Shown here: positions 36,846-48,558 of the stretch, piece by piece
Layout: each line of letters opens with the position of its first letter
Position numbering within the stretch: the first letter of the stretch is position 1
Origin: Trileptium ribeirensis
Taxonomy: Eukaryota > Nematoda > Enoplea > Enoplida > Thoracostomopsidae
Assembly (NCBI GenBank): GCA_030248225.1
Contig: JASANE010003705.1
Coordinates: forward strand, 1 to 64,000
Direction: 5' to 3'
DNA length: 64,000 bases
Translations under genes and position numbers: made by a program
The notes under the pieces: model-generated
The model's database searches: none
The model's input: only the letters and a program-made list of their open reading frames with translations
What the model was told of the DNA's origin: nothing

Positions 36846-38077
36846 GTAAATATGGCATTCTTCAAGGTTTGTGTAGTGAGATGTGTATTATCAGAACGTC
36901 GTGAAACGTAGTGGAGATTGTGTGTTGCAGGGGTGAAATCTTTTAAATTCCGTGTGTGTGATCGGCCATAACTCGAGAACGCCTTAACCGATTTTCATGA
37001 TCTTGGGCTCATTCGAACCGGCATAGTGGCATAGTCGATGGGGTCTGGTTCCGGGGTCAGGGGTCAAAATGTGGGTTTTTGGCCCCATTTTAGTACCCTT
37101 CACGGAAGCAAGGTTATCTTTATCTTAACTATCGAATTTTTTCTCTGGATGATTTTATTTCATAGTAAAATGATAAATGCCGACGCCTCTTTTTTGTTTT
37201 TCGATTAAGATTCCGGTTCTGGATTTATGGGGTTTGAGTTACGGGGGTATGGCACCCTCATGGTTCCTCGTCCCAAAATTAGAAAATTTGTTCTGACGTC
37301 CTGGGCGGTTGAAAAGTTTCACTTGGGGGTCTTCGGGCATTGGAAACTCATTGCCGGTATTGGTTTAACTCTGCGACCCATGGGTACAAGGGTATGGCGC
37401 CCCCTTGGTTCGGGGTCTTAGGTCAAAATGAGGGATTTTACACCATTTTAGTAGTCTTCGCGGAAACAAGGTTATTTTTGTCGTAACTTTCGAATTTTTC
37501 TCTGGCTGGTTTTATTTCATAGTAAAATGACAAATGCCGATGCCTGTTTTTTGTTTTCCGATTAAGGCTCCGGTTCTGGAGTTATGAGGTTTGAGGTATG
37601 TCACCTTCATGGTTCCTCGTCCCAAAATTAGAAAATTTGTTCTGACGTCCTGGGCGGGTGAAAAGTTTCACTCGGGGGTATTCGGGCATGGGAAACTCAT
37701 TGCCGGTGTTAGTTTTGTTGTAACTTTGCTGGTATTGTGTGATGTCCACATATAGCATATCGACGAATGCTATCGAGAGCTGATTTGATATACACGCAAA
37801 AGGTATAGGCGTAGGTGTACCTATGCTTCACTACGTTCTGCAATCTCGATAGAGTTACTAGTTTAGCAGGGTGTTCGGGTGCTAATGTTACCACGTTCCT
37901 CCCACTCGCATTGTATTGCACAATGCATACTTACATAAGAACGTATATGATACGAACATGTATCAATTTTCAACGCTGTTGTGTTCATTAGTTAACGCAG
38001 CATGGGTGCGTATAACGATGGAATGAAAAGTAAACATCTTTAATCAATTGTTCTTAGGTTTCGAGTCGATTTGTTAT
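36846..38077. repeat. Polinton left arm with a tandem pair of about 360 bp (37040-37710)
   Basis: Two tandem units share GGTCAAAATG, CGGAA-CAAGGTTAT, CTCTGG-TGATTTTATTTCATAG, AAATGCCGA, GGTTCCTCGTCCC and GAAACTCATTGCCGG in the same order with about 10-15% differences. No supportable gene. 37710-38077 is unassigned. Confidence 0.7.
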
Positions 38078-39072
38078 GCACCACTTTAATGAAAAAATAG
38101 CAATAAACATCAGCTCATGTACTGAAACTATTACGTCTTTAATATATGGCACTTCACAGCATTATCGAGCGATATTATTTTTTATTAGTTTCCTATCAAA
38201 TAGAAAATATATATTATTTTCAGAACTTTTTGTAAGCCGTGCTGCACGCATGGAAAACTTTGCGCGCGGGCAGTCCCCGGTGATGCAGAAGGAAGATCGA
38301 CTTCCGCAAGCTCTTCCAGGCGAGGTTCCAGACTCCCTTGAGGGTCGACCGTTTGCGTGAGGTTCGACAGAATACAACCTTTTTGTCTTGCTTATTCCCA
38401 GTGTCTTGGTATCCGGGTCTACGCTGAACAAATAGATCAGGGACGATACATTCGATCCACCTGAGTGATGTTTAGATGCCGATACTTTTGGGCACCCATC
38501 AAGCAAGTCTAGTTCTCACAGTGTAGCCATATTACAGTTCGCAGTAGTCAGATTAACGTACACGGGATCGTATTTGCACCACTTTAATGAAAAAATAGCA
38601 ATAAACATCAGCTCATGTACTGAAATTATTACGTCTTTAATATATGGCACTTCACAGCATTATCGAGCGATATTATTTTTTATTAGTTTCCTATCAAATA
38701 GAAAATATATATTATTTTCAGAACTTTTTGTAAGCCGTGCACGCATGGAAAACTTTGCGCGCGGGCAGTCCCCGGTGATGCAGAAGGAAGATCGACCTCC
38801 GCAAGCTCTTCCAGGCGAGGTTCCAGACTCCCTTGAGGGTCGACCGTTTGCGTGAGGTTCGACAGAATACAACCTTTTTGTCTTGCTTATTCCCAATGTC
38901 TTGGTATCCGGGTCTACGCTGAACAAATAGATCAGGGACGATACATTCGATCCGCCTGAGTGATGTTTAGATGCCGATACTTTTGGGCACCCATCAAGCA
39001 AGTCTAGTTCTCACAGTGTAGCCATATTACAGTTCGCAGTAGTCAGATTAACGTACACGTGATCGTATTTGC
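38078..39072. repeat. Recent tandem duplication, 498-bp unit
   Basis: Unit 1 (38078-38575) and unit 2 (38576-39072) are nearly identical; the visible changes are a 3-bp deletion (GCTGCACGC to GCACGC) and a few substitutions. Each holds an open plus-strand frame (38076-38360, 38574-38855) and a longer overlapping minus-strand frame (38162-38506, 38660-39001). The deletion keeps both frames open but does not tell which, if either, is real. I recognise no domain. Confidence 0.9.
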
Positions 39073-40831
39073 TTTCAATCTGTAGTATGTACCACCGATA
39101 CCACAGAACTCAAGAGAGCGCAAACTCTTAACTCGTAAAGAAAAAAGTAATTATGTATGGAAGTCATGTGATAATAGACTTGTAAACCACTTGTACAAAC
39201 TATGCAGTACCTACAGCGACATTCACTAGCTCAATACCTGCTCGCATAACTTACAGCATTGCAATTTGATTGGATTTCGGGGAGTGGTGGGACTTGTACG
39301 AAAATCTAAGTAATACAGGAATGCCAAACCGCCCCTCCACCATTTTTCATTTAGGACCTATCGCAGCTCCTTAGTTAATTAATAACTATAATTTTTCACC
39401 TCGAAAATTTGTATCGCTAAAGTTTTCAACACTCAGAAGACAAAATAATGGCTAATTTATAGTTAATTGCTTATTTTAGTGAAATCGTATGGTTTACAAC
39501 AAACATAATTTTGTATTTAGGTTGCTGAACATGTTGAAATGTTTATACTGACCTAGTGAAACGTTGCTGTAAATTATGTCTGAGAAATAGAATGGCATTT
39601 TCTCTTTTAGTTGCAGTAATGATTTCACATGACTGATTCGCAGATTGTGATGTGCTGTTGATAAAACTGTTCACTACAGAAGTCGTGAACATAATTTTTA
39701 TAAATCGATATTTTTCAGTCGTTTACAAAAACGTGTTTTGTATTGTCACAGCTACATTGAAATTAAATCCTTGGCGTCATACTCTTGTAAAATAAAGTTT
39801 TTTGTCAGTAAGTTGGACTTGTTCTTAATCATGACGTGCACTTGGGGTGAGACTGTAAATACTCGATTTTCCATGTGATGATACAGTACCAATTAATCAT
39901 CAGAATTAAAAGTTACAGATTTTTTTTGCCTAAATACTTAACATCAATCTTTTCTATAACAAAATTGTTTTGTCGGGAGAACGTCATAAACATTAACTTG
40001 TGTTTGGTGTGAGCGTATGAAGGCTATTTTTCAGTTTCTCTCGCGTAACATCAAGTATATGTTATCAATTTCATCGCAGCATATATTATTGAAGCATGTG
40101 GTGGTACAAGCTTAGGTAAAAATGAGCAAATATGATTTTACTCAAGCACATTAAGTATGAATATCTGAATTGTTTATTCAGTGATATTGAAATTCAACCT
40201 TAATCTTATCGTCATGAAACATTTTTAGGATTAAGAGAATATTTAGCAGCATTTTTGAAGCGAAAAACAGTTACTGCAACACAACCGCAACGGCAAGTTG
40301 TATAGCAAGCATTTATTGGGTGTAACATGCTTAGAGTTAGCAGCTATCGTGTTGGGTAGATTCGGAATATTACATACCAACCGTTTCCGTTTGCACCTAC
40401 TTAATAGCAAATATTAATTATGATTCTGCTGATTCACGGCTTCCATGTAGATTCAGCGAACGTATAATCGATAGAGCTGACATTTGGAGAATATATAAGA
40501 CCTACCACTATCAGCCGTACATTCTAGTCCCTTACCAGTGTGCTTGGCAATAATGCATTTTTTGTTTGAAAAGTTTGCTTTGGTTTAATCCGCCAAAATA
40601 AATTAGATACCTAATGTTATATATAACTACGTGGATACGTATTAGAAACCCGGAACTATCTAGTTTGTTGCAAAAAGGTTTTTATAAGAATACATGGTCC
40701 GTCAACGTCATTCGAGATAATTGAGGTTTCTCCACCTGAGACGCTTAGTGTATTTCATCTCTTGTAAGCAATAGTCAACCGGCCATTTTGATTATGGGGT
40801 GTGTGCAGATATTTAGAACTAAATTTTTAAC
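39073..40831. other. Polinton left arm, noncoding or decayed
   Basis: AT-rich and without any open frame of note or recognisable repeat. It probably contains eroded element sequence or further old insertions. Confidence 0.4.
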
Positions 40832-41416
40832 CAGTCGTAGTGGAACTACATTTTCTGAGCGGAGCGTCGGCATTAGTAATATGAACGTACTCATTGTCTT
40901 GGGAATATATTATTACCTAGACAACAATGAGTAAATGAAAGAATAGTTTTATTCCGTTCGAACGAAAAGCAAGACAAAGGAAGTCACGTGGTTTATACAG
41001 CATGGTGATGAATTGTAATCGAAGCACAGCAATGAAATCATAGGACACGGAGTCTGAAAATAAATTTGCCTATAACATTCGTACTATACTATTCCTGTAT
41101 GTACAATGCATCTATTTTCTTATTTCCCCATGGAAAACTCAACGTATATGCCGTGAAAACGACTCTACAACCAATAATTAAGCTGTTATGAGCTTAAGTT
41201 GGGTGCTAATTAGCTTAATTAATGATAAAATTGGCAAGTTGCCAAACTTCTAAAATATCAGGTGCACATCCTCACATGATAAGCTTTCAAACAAAAAAAA
41301 GTTTTTTTGAAATAGGTTAAGTGGTTCTTGAGATCCATGAAGGACTTAACGGACAAACGGACATCGATTTTTTGCTCCCAGTCAGAAAATAAAAACGCTT
41401 CGCTCGGTCCGCTCAA
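40832..41416 (-). mobile_element. GAGCGGAGC-ended repeat copy with extra internal sequence
   Basis: Opens CCAGTCGTAGTGGAACTACATTTT-GAGCGGAGC and closes AAAAACGCTTCGCTCGGTCCGCTCAATGAG, matching the family ends. The interior has unrelated sequence of about 150 bp (near 40920-41080), so it is a diverged or interrupted copy. Confidence 0.65.
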
Positions 41417-43087
41417 TGAGTATTTTGATTATAACAATTTATCTCTAAAAACATTACTATTTTCATATAAATGTGTTTTGGCGTGTGGACATTAACAGAA
41501 TACTAAGTTCTGGTAATCTCATTGATGATGCAGACTCAAGTAACGAGAGTCTAGCAGAAATGACGATGATATCATTTTGACCTTGTGAAGGAACCAAAGG
41601 TTTTAACATTTTATTTCATGTTAAAGCTATATTCCGATTCTAGTCATTAAATCTTGACGTTGTTTACCCCTCAGAGGCCTGGAAACGAGGGGGTAAGGGG
41701 GATGTATCCACAAATACAATAACCCCGACTCCATACAAAAGATTTTCGTTTGTGTAACACTGGTAACCAGCAGAACAACCAACAAATGCATATAGGTAGT
41801 AGAATTCGTATACTAGATTTAACCGAGAAAAATAATAAATCTAAGAATAAATAAAGAAAAATAATAAATAAATAATAATTTAAAATAATAATAAAATAAG
41901 AAATTGTACAATAAACAAGTTCTACTCACAAAGTGAATGAAAAAACAGTATTCATCATAGTCTTACGATCGTTAAATGTTGTAATGCTAATATTCTATGT
42001 TGTTGAGACAGCTGATTCTACTTAGTATACCTAGTGATATTTACAAAACGAATAGGTATCTAACTTTTGGGTGCGCTCCACATTCCCCCGAAGGCTCCCG
42101 GGCTTGCGACTGGCGTAGTGGTGTTCCACCCTGTTTTCGGTTAACCTGATTTTGGGTGGGGGATTTCCCGATGTTCAACATTGGTGTTTCCGCATTTCCT
42201 TATCCATTTCTCGTTCCAACTCCGAACAAGAACTGACCAAAAAGGCAGTCACGACGGTGTAATCCATGGCGATCACCATTGCGTGGCATACAGGTTGGTT
42301 AGTGTATCCACGAACTCCAATCGGTTGTCGAAATGACGGAAAAATACGCGGCATGGGCGGTTATGGCTTTTTATTTGTGAACCCCGTTTCAAAATCCGCT
42401 TGGCCGTCTTTTCGGGTTTATAAAACGAGTATTTTTTGGCGGAATTGGGACCCGAGTGCCCTTGAAGAAAATGTTTGGACAGTTTAACAGTCGCATGAAG
42501 GCGATGGCTGTAAAACTTTTCACAAAACATGATATCGTGAATTTACGATAATTGAAGTATCAAATGAGGATCGATCGACGTCTCACTTTATTTTATAACA
42601 TCAGCTTTTTTGGTGTATGCCGCCGCGCGTTACTCCGCAAGCTACCCCTGACTGAGTTCTTGTAAACATACTAAAGCGGAACGGTATGTCGTTTTGTAAA
42701 CTAAGTATGAGGTTGAATTTTTTTATAAAACTTAATTGTATATGAAATTCCCACCCACTGAGAGGACAGCTTCAAAATCAACCTTGCAATATATTTCAAC
42801 TTGAAGGGTAAAAGTCATAACTTTACAGTTGGGATCAAATTTTCCCATAGTGGAGGAATAACATCGACAACTGTTAAATTTGATTCTAGCCCCCGTCCGT
42901 TCATGTCGCACCGATGTAAAATCTAGCTTTAGCCAAAGTATTCGAAAATGGTCTACCAAGGCTTTGAATGTATATAGTTGTAAAGATGGTAAAGATTCAT
43001 TAATCATGGTAATATTAATGAACTGAAATGGAAGGTATCGAATTTTGTGTGTCCATGTGAGTTCTAGATTCTCGGAGGTCTTAAAAG
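41417..43087. other. Region between left arm and polymerase, no gene assigned
   Basis: Contains A/T low-complexity sequence (41820-41900), a GC-richer block (42080-42260) and overlapping short frames at 42266-42530 on both strands. The minus-strand frame 42273-42530 (SHRLHATVKLSKHFLQGHSG) looks protein-like but I cannot name it. Confidence 0.35.
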
Positions 43088-46000
43088 ATGGCTTTGAAAA
43101 GCAGTATTTGTAACAAGGAATTTAATCGTAAACATCACTTCACATGACGTATGGACTCTGTACATGACAAAAAGAAACACCGATGTCATCGGTGTGGTGT
43201 AACCCCTGCTCGCAAAGACATCCTAAAACGTCACATCGAAAAACAGCTCAAATACCTCGATGAATTCCTTACGATTGATCAACCATCAACATCACGTCAA
43301 AATTTGATGTCGAGTACACCGCGACAACAGCAATCGGCATCTAGCACAATGCTGCAGCAGTCGGGGATGCAACAGTGTTCTCAACAAAGTGCTGGTGCGA
43401 TGGTGCAACAACAGTCGGCGTCAGTTCAGTCATCGTATAGCACAATGTTGCATCAACCGCAATGGAGGAGTCAGCGAACCTCGATCTTCTACAACGCATG
43501 GCGCAGGATATGGTGGATGAACCACTATCAAAGACCCGACGCTTCGATGACAATCTGGGCGATCTAATTGTGATGGCAAACGATATCGCTTCGTGCAAAC
43601 ATCGATCAACAATCGGCAACCGTACCAATGATGTCACGTTCTTGCAATGCGCTAGAGCGCTCAGAGGGTACATCTTCAGCTATTATTTAGTTCCCAATGA
43701 GCTGACTGTGGATTTGTCAATATTTTTGCAGCAATCAGGACGACTGTTGGAAGACCTCATTACCCAAGAACTACGTCGTGGTATTAAGCTGTGGATCAAT
43801 GTCGAGTGTTTGTTGCGTAAACTGAACGGTACGCAGATGACAGCACACTTCAACACCAGATCCTGCTCCATGCTACCCGAATCAGTCATTGATGATGTAA
43901 TTACCGTCATGTTTGGTGAACTCGTGACGAAACTGGATGACTTCCAGGCAAAAGGGGTTGGGTGCTGCAAAATGTTCAGCACGTTGATGTACATATTAGA
44001 GTCTATCGTACTCTACGTGAATCGACATATAAGCAGTTACCTGCTTACATCCATAAAAACGCGCAGTCATCAACGTGCAAATCAGTGACAATCGCTGCTT
44101 CTTATGGAGTATTCTCGCTAGCATTACACCCTGTTGATCATACCCAAACACTCACAGCGTATAACAACTACCAACAATATTCCAATGAACTAAACGTGAA
44201 TGGATTAGAGTATTCCGTGAAGTTACAGGACATTCCACGGTTGGAACGGTAAAATAACATAGCAATTAATGTTTATGGACTTGAGAATAATTGCATTTTC
44301 CCACTGTATATATCAAAGACTCAAAATATCCAATATATTCATTTGCTATTATATGACAATCATTATTGTTTGGTTCGTAATTTGGACGCATTGTTGTTTA
44401 CCAGCGTCGTGATCATCGCAGAAAATATTTCTGTGATCATTTCTCTTTCCATGTTATTGTCCCGAACAACGTGTTGAACATCTCGATCGCTGTTGGATCG
44501 GCAAGCCCTCCTGTATCAAAACTCCACCAGAAAATTCCACCCTACAATTTACCAACCTCCATCGAATGCAACGGGTTCTTTACGTGATTTATGCGAACTT
44601 TAAGTGTGTATTGCAAAAAATACAGTCGTGCACACCATCCACATCTTCATCGTTTATTAATCCATATCAAAGACACGAACCATGTGGATATGGTTTGATA
44701 GACTGTTTTGGATGTTGCGATGGTCGTGTAGCAGGGAATAACCGGAACCAAATTTGCCGGAACCGGAACCGTCCATTTAAACCGGATCCGGAACCGTCCA
44801 TTTAAACCGGATCCGGAACCGGAACTTGGTCTTCGAAATTTATATATAGTAAACCAGATGAAGGAAGAAATCAAGGTATAGTGGATTTAAAATGCATTAA
44901 AAATTACTTTTACATTAAACTTAATGTATTGCGGTGGTATTATTGCCTTTCTGAAACTTTAAAGAGACTGAGGAAGCTAATAATGTTTATTTATTGATCA
45001 AATATGTCGATTTTTAGAAATCCAGCAAAAATTGCCTTCCACTATGCACCATTACGTATACTGCGTCAAATCGAATATGCTTACAAAGCTTGGACCGTAG
45101 AATACACACTTTCGCTCTCAGTCGCCTTCCTTTACTACACATACGTTTATTACATGTTCTTCTGTAGGAAACTTGTGCCCGTAAGTTAGATGATAATGAT
45201 GATAACTTTCTAATCAGAATGCTATAAAGTAATGAGACACACTGTGATGCTGCTCGCACAGTTTCAATAAATACAGTTCTTTGCCAAGAAAGCAGTTTCT
45301 AGCTGCGTTGCAGATAACGTTAGTTTACTTCAATTTAGACTGATTTACCAAGTTTACAAGCGCATTGGCGGGTTCTTGAAGCAATTTATGTTACCCAAGC
45401 ACACCCTAAGTACTTCTGCGTAAGCCATACTCTGTTACCCAGTTGGACCGGTTTAATTGAAAGGTACCCCACAGACTTCTGGATGTGTAAAATAGCTTTG
45501 ACTGGTTAACAAACTCCTGCAGGTTATTATGAAAAATTCCAACTAAAATTATGTGCCCTACTTACGTTTCAAACGTCAAATTGCTTAGTTAATCTTTTCT
45601 TTTGCTTGGTTGTATTGGAGCTTGATCATTGTATAATATATATTACATATGTTTGGATCACAGATGAAGCAAAAAACGTGGAAAAATTCAAACAAACTTT
45701 TTAAACCGGAATTCCGGTTCCGGTATAGTTTTTGCCCTTAGCCGGAACCGCAACCGGAACACGATTTTCGCCGGAACCGGAATTCCGGTTACTCCCTGTC
45801 GTGTAGAGATTGGAAACCTCATTATATATCGTGGTCCCAATGTAGTTGAAGCATTTTTACATAATCTTATGGAATTGACTGAAAACTTTCAGGCTAAATA
45901 TATTAATGAACCAAAAGAACTAATTATGAACGAAACTGATAAATTTGACTTTATCAGTTCAATATACTGTTATTTGTGTGGATGGTATATGAATCGCGAG

Positions 46001-48447
46001 GAAGAGGCTATAGACCATTGTCACTTTTGTGGTAGGTACCGTGGAGCAGCACATTCTAATTGCAACATTGGCTATCGTCTTAGTCGTGATGTAACAGTGT
46101 TGTTCCACAATCTGCGGCGGTACGATGGTCACCTCATAATGCAGGAGCTTGGTTCCATTTGCGTCGAAATGGTTCTCGAAGTTGACTGCATCGCGAAAGG
46201 TATGGAGGACTACATGATGTTCTTCCTTAAACGAACAACGAAAAAGCAACGCAGACAACATGATCTAATGGCGGCGACTGAATCAACTCATGACAAAGGC
46301 GACAGCGAATGTTCGGATGAAAATCAGGAAGGGGTTGATTTCATTCTTGGTTGTAATGATGTCCAAGATGATATGGATCAGATCGGATACAAGATTGGGT
46401 TCATTGATTCGTTCCAGTTTCTACCATCTTCTCTGCAGACATTGGCAGAAAATCTCAAACAAGATGACCCAATGCTTTAACGATAAGCTCAGTCTTATGC
46501 TTGGAAAAGGCATCTATCCGTACGAATATGTCAATGCGATTTCCAAGTTTGACAACCGAATCCTACCTCCTGATTTGTCTTTCTATTCCAGTCTCAACGA
46601 CAGCAACGTATCCCTACAAAGTTACGATCACACTCAAACCGTTTGGAACGAAATGGGTATTCAGACTCTCGGCGAGTATCATGATTTTTATCTAAAGACT
46701 GATGTGCTACTACTGAGAGACGTTTTCGAGAACTTTCGAATTCTTTGTCTCCAGAAGTACCAGCTTGATCCGATCTACTACGTAACCTTCCCCAGCTTTG
46801 CTTGGGACGCATGTCTCAAGTATACGAAAGTAAGACTAGATTTGATATCCGATGTTGACATGTATTCCTTCTTCGAGGAAGGTATACGAGGTGGGGTTTC
46901 TGTGATCTCCCACCGTTATGCAAGGGCGAACAATCCGTACGTTCAGGGTTATGATCCATCCCAAGCGTGCATGTATATTATAGACCTAGATGCGAATAAT
47001 TTGTACGGAAATTCAATGGCTCAGAAACTTCCAACGCATACGTTTAAATGGTTGACAAGGGAGGAAAATGATGCTGCGGATTGGGCAACAGTTGATGTTA
47101 CTGGTGACACTGGCTATATTTTGGAAGTAGGTTTAGCATACCCATATTATTTGCACGACAACCACAACGACTATCCGCTAGCACCGAAGCGTTTGCGCAT
47201 TACGGATAATATGCTATCCCTATATTGCAGTGAAATAAAGACATCACTCATTGTGGAACATTGGACTGCTTAGAAACTTGTTCCCAACCTCAGAGATAAA
47301 ATCAAGTACAAAGTTCTGATTCGGAACTTACAACTGTACTTGTCTCTGGAGAAGGAACTGAAACAAGTACACCGGGTTGTTTCATTCTACCTATGGATTG
47401 GATGGAATCCTACATACCGCTCAATACCGATATGCGTAAAAGCGCACGCAGTAGCTTTCAAAAGGACTTTTATAAACTGCTCAACAACGCAGTATTTGGA
47501 AAACGATGGGAAACTTGCGCAGTTACATAGACGTAAAGCTAGTCATAGACCCTGAAAAGCTTGTAAATATGGCAGGTAATCCCCGATACTCCATGTCCTC
47601 TATATTCAACGAAAATTTGGTTGCTGTTAAGATGCAGCGAAAAACTGTTAACCTTTGAAAAACATTTTACATCGGGTTCACCATATTAGACCTATCAAAA
47701 ACCTGATGTACAATTTCCACTGTAACTACATGAAGGAGCTTTACGGTAACAATTGTAAGCTTCTTTTCACTGATACTGACTCTCTCTGCTACTCTGTTAA
47801 GACCCCTGACATCTATAAAGATATGCTATACAATTCTTCACATTTTGACACGAGTGACTGTCCTCGAGATCATCCACTGTTTTCGTTGTAAAACGTTCGT
47901 AAAATGAAGGACGAAACCGCAGGCGTTGCAGTTGCTGAGTTTACGGGTCTGCGTTCGAAGATGTACAGTATCAAATGTGGTGGCGGTGAAGAAAAAACGG
48001 GCAAAGTGTATCAAAAAGAGTGTCGTAAAGACGGAAATAAAGCATCCCAATTACGTCGAAACGTTGTTAAATGGAAGCAAACTCAGACATCAAGTGAACA
48101 TTATACGCTCATATAAACATAATCTCCATACAACAACTATAAACAAGATTAGCTTGTCATCATACGACGACAAGCGGTATATCACAACCGACGGAATTAG
48201 TTCATACTCTTATGGACATTATAGTATTATAGGACAGGATGATCTGACTCAACTTATTAACGAAATAAATGATGATATGTTCATTCAGCTGTTGACTGAA
48301 ATGTGTAATCCGATGAACAATAACATCCATACATACCTTATTTCACGAGATAACTTAGTAGAGATTGTAAACGATACCGAATCTATTACCCACAACGACC
48401 TTGTAGAACTAGTGACTGACATTGAGAATGACTTAATGGATCACTAA
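43088..48447 (+). pseudogene. polB: Polinton zinc-finger/protein-primed DNA polymerase B, broken and interrupted
   Basis: The replicative polymerase of the element. Order: C2H2 fingers at 43088-43240 (CHRCGVTPARKDILKRH), with a stop at 43146; a glutamine/serine-rich linker; a conserved N-terminal region at 43462-44250; an exonuclease I position near 44585-44605, where the expected acidic pair reads YANFKC; a Cys/His endonuclease-VII-like block (DHCHFCGRYRGAAHSNC) at 46010-46065; an exonuclease II-like FHNLRRYDGHLIM; and an exonuclease III-like YHDFYLKTDVLL at 46677. Polymerase motifs follow: A (DLDANNLYG, 46985), B ([10 protein letters not shown], 47475) and C (FTDTDS, 47768). An acidic insert separates exonuclease II from the next conserved block. 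A hAT element at 44732-45798 splits it. At least five frameshifts or stops are present. The last open piece (47926-48447) ends the gene. Confidence 0.92.
44732..45798 (+). mobile_element. Nonautonomous hAT element inside polB (1067 bp)
   Basis: CAGGGAATAACCGGAACC start, GGAATTCCGGTTACTCCCTG end, and a perfect duplication TCGTGTAG at 44724-44731 and 45799-45806. Polymerase coding resumes in register on the right side once one duplication and the element are ignored. The left part carries an internal doubling of CCGTCCATTTAAACCGGATC (44770-44812). Confidence 0.95.
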
Positions 48448-48558
48448 TTTTTGTGGTATATAATGTGAACTGACACTTTTTGTTTGCAGTGTTCCTGTTT
48501 GCGATGTTAATACTTATTGATACAAATATCCAAACTTCTTAAAAGATAAGCTGCTTTA

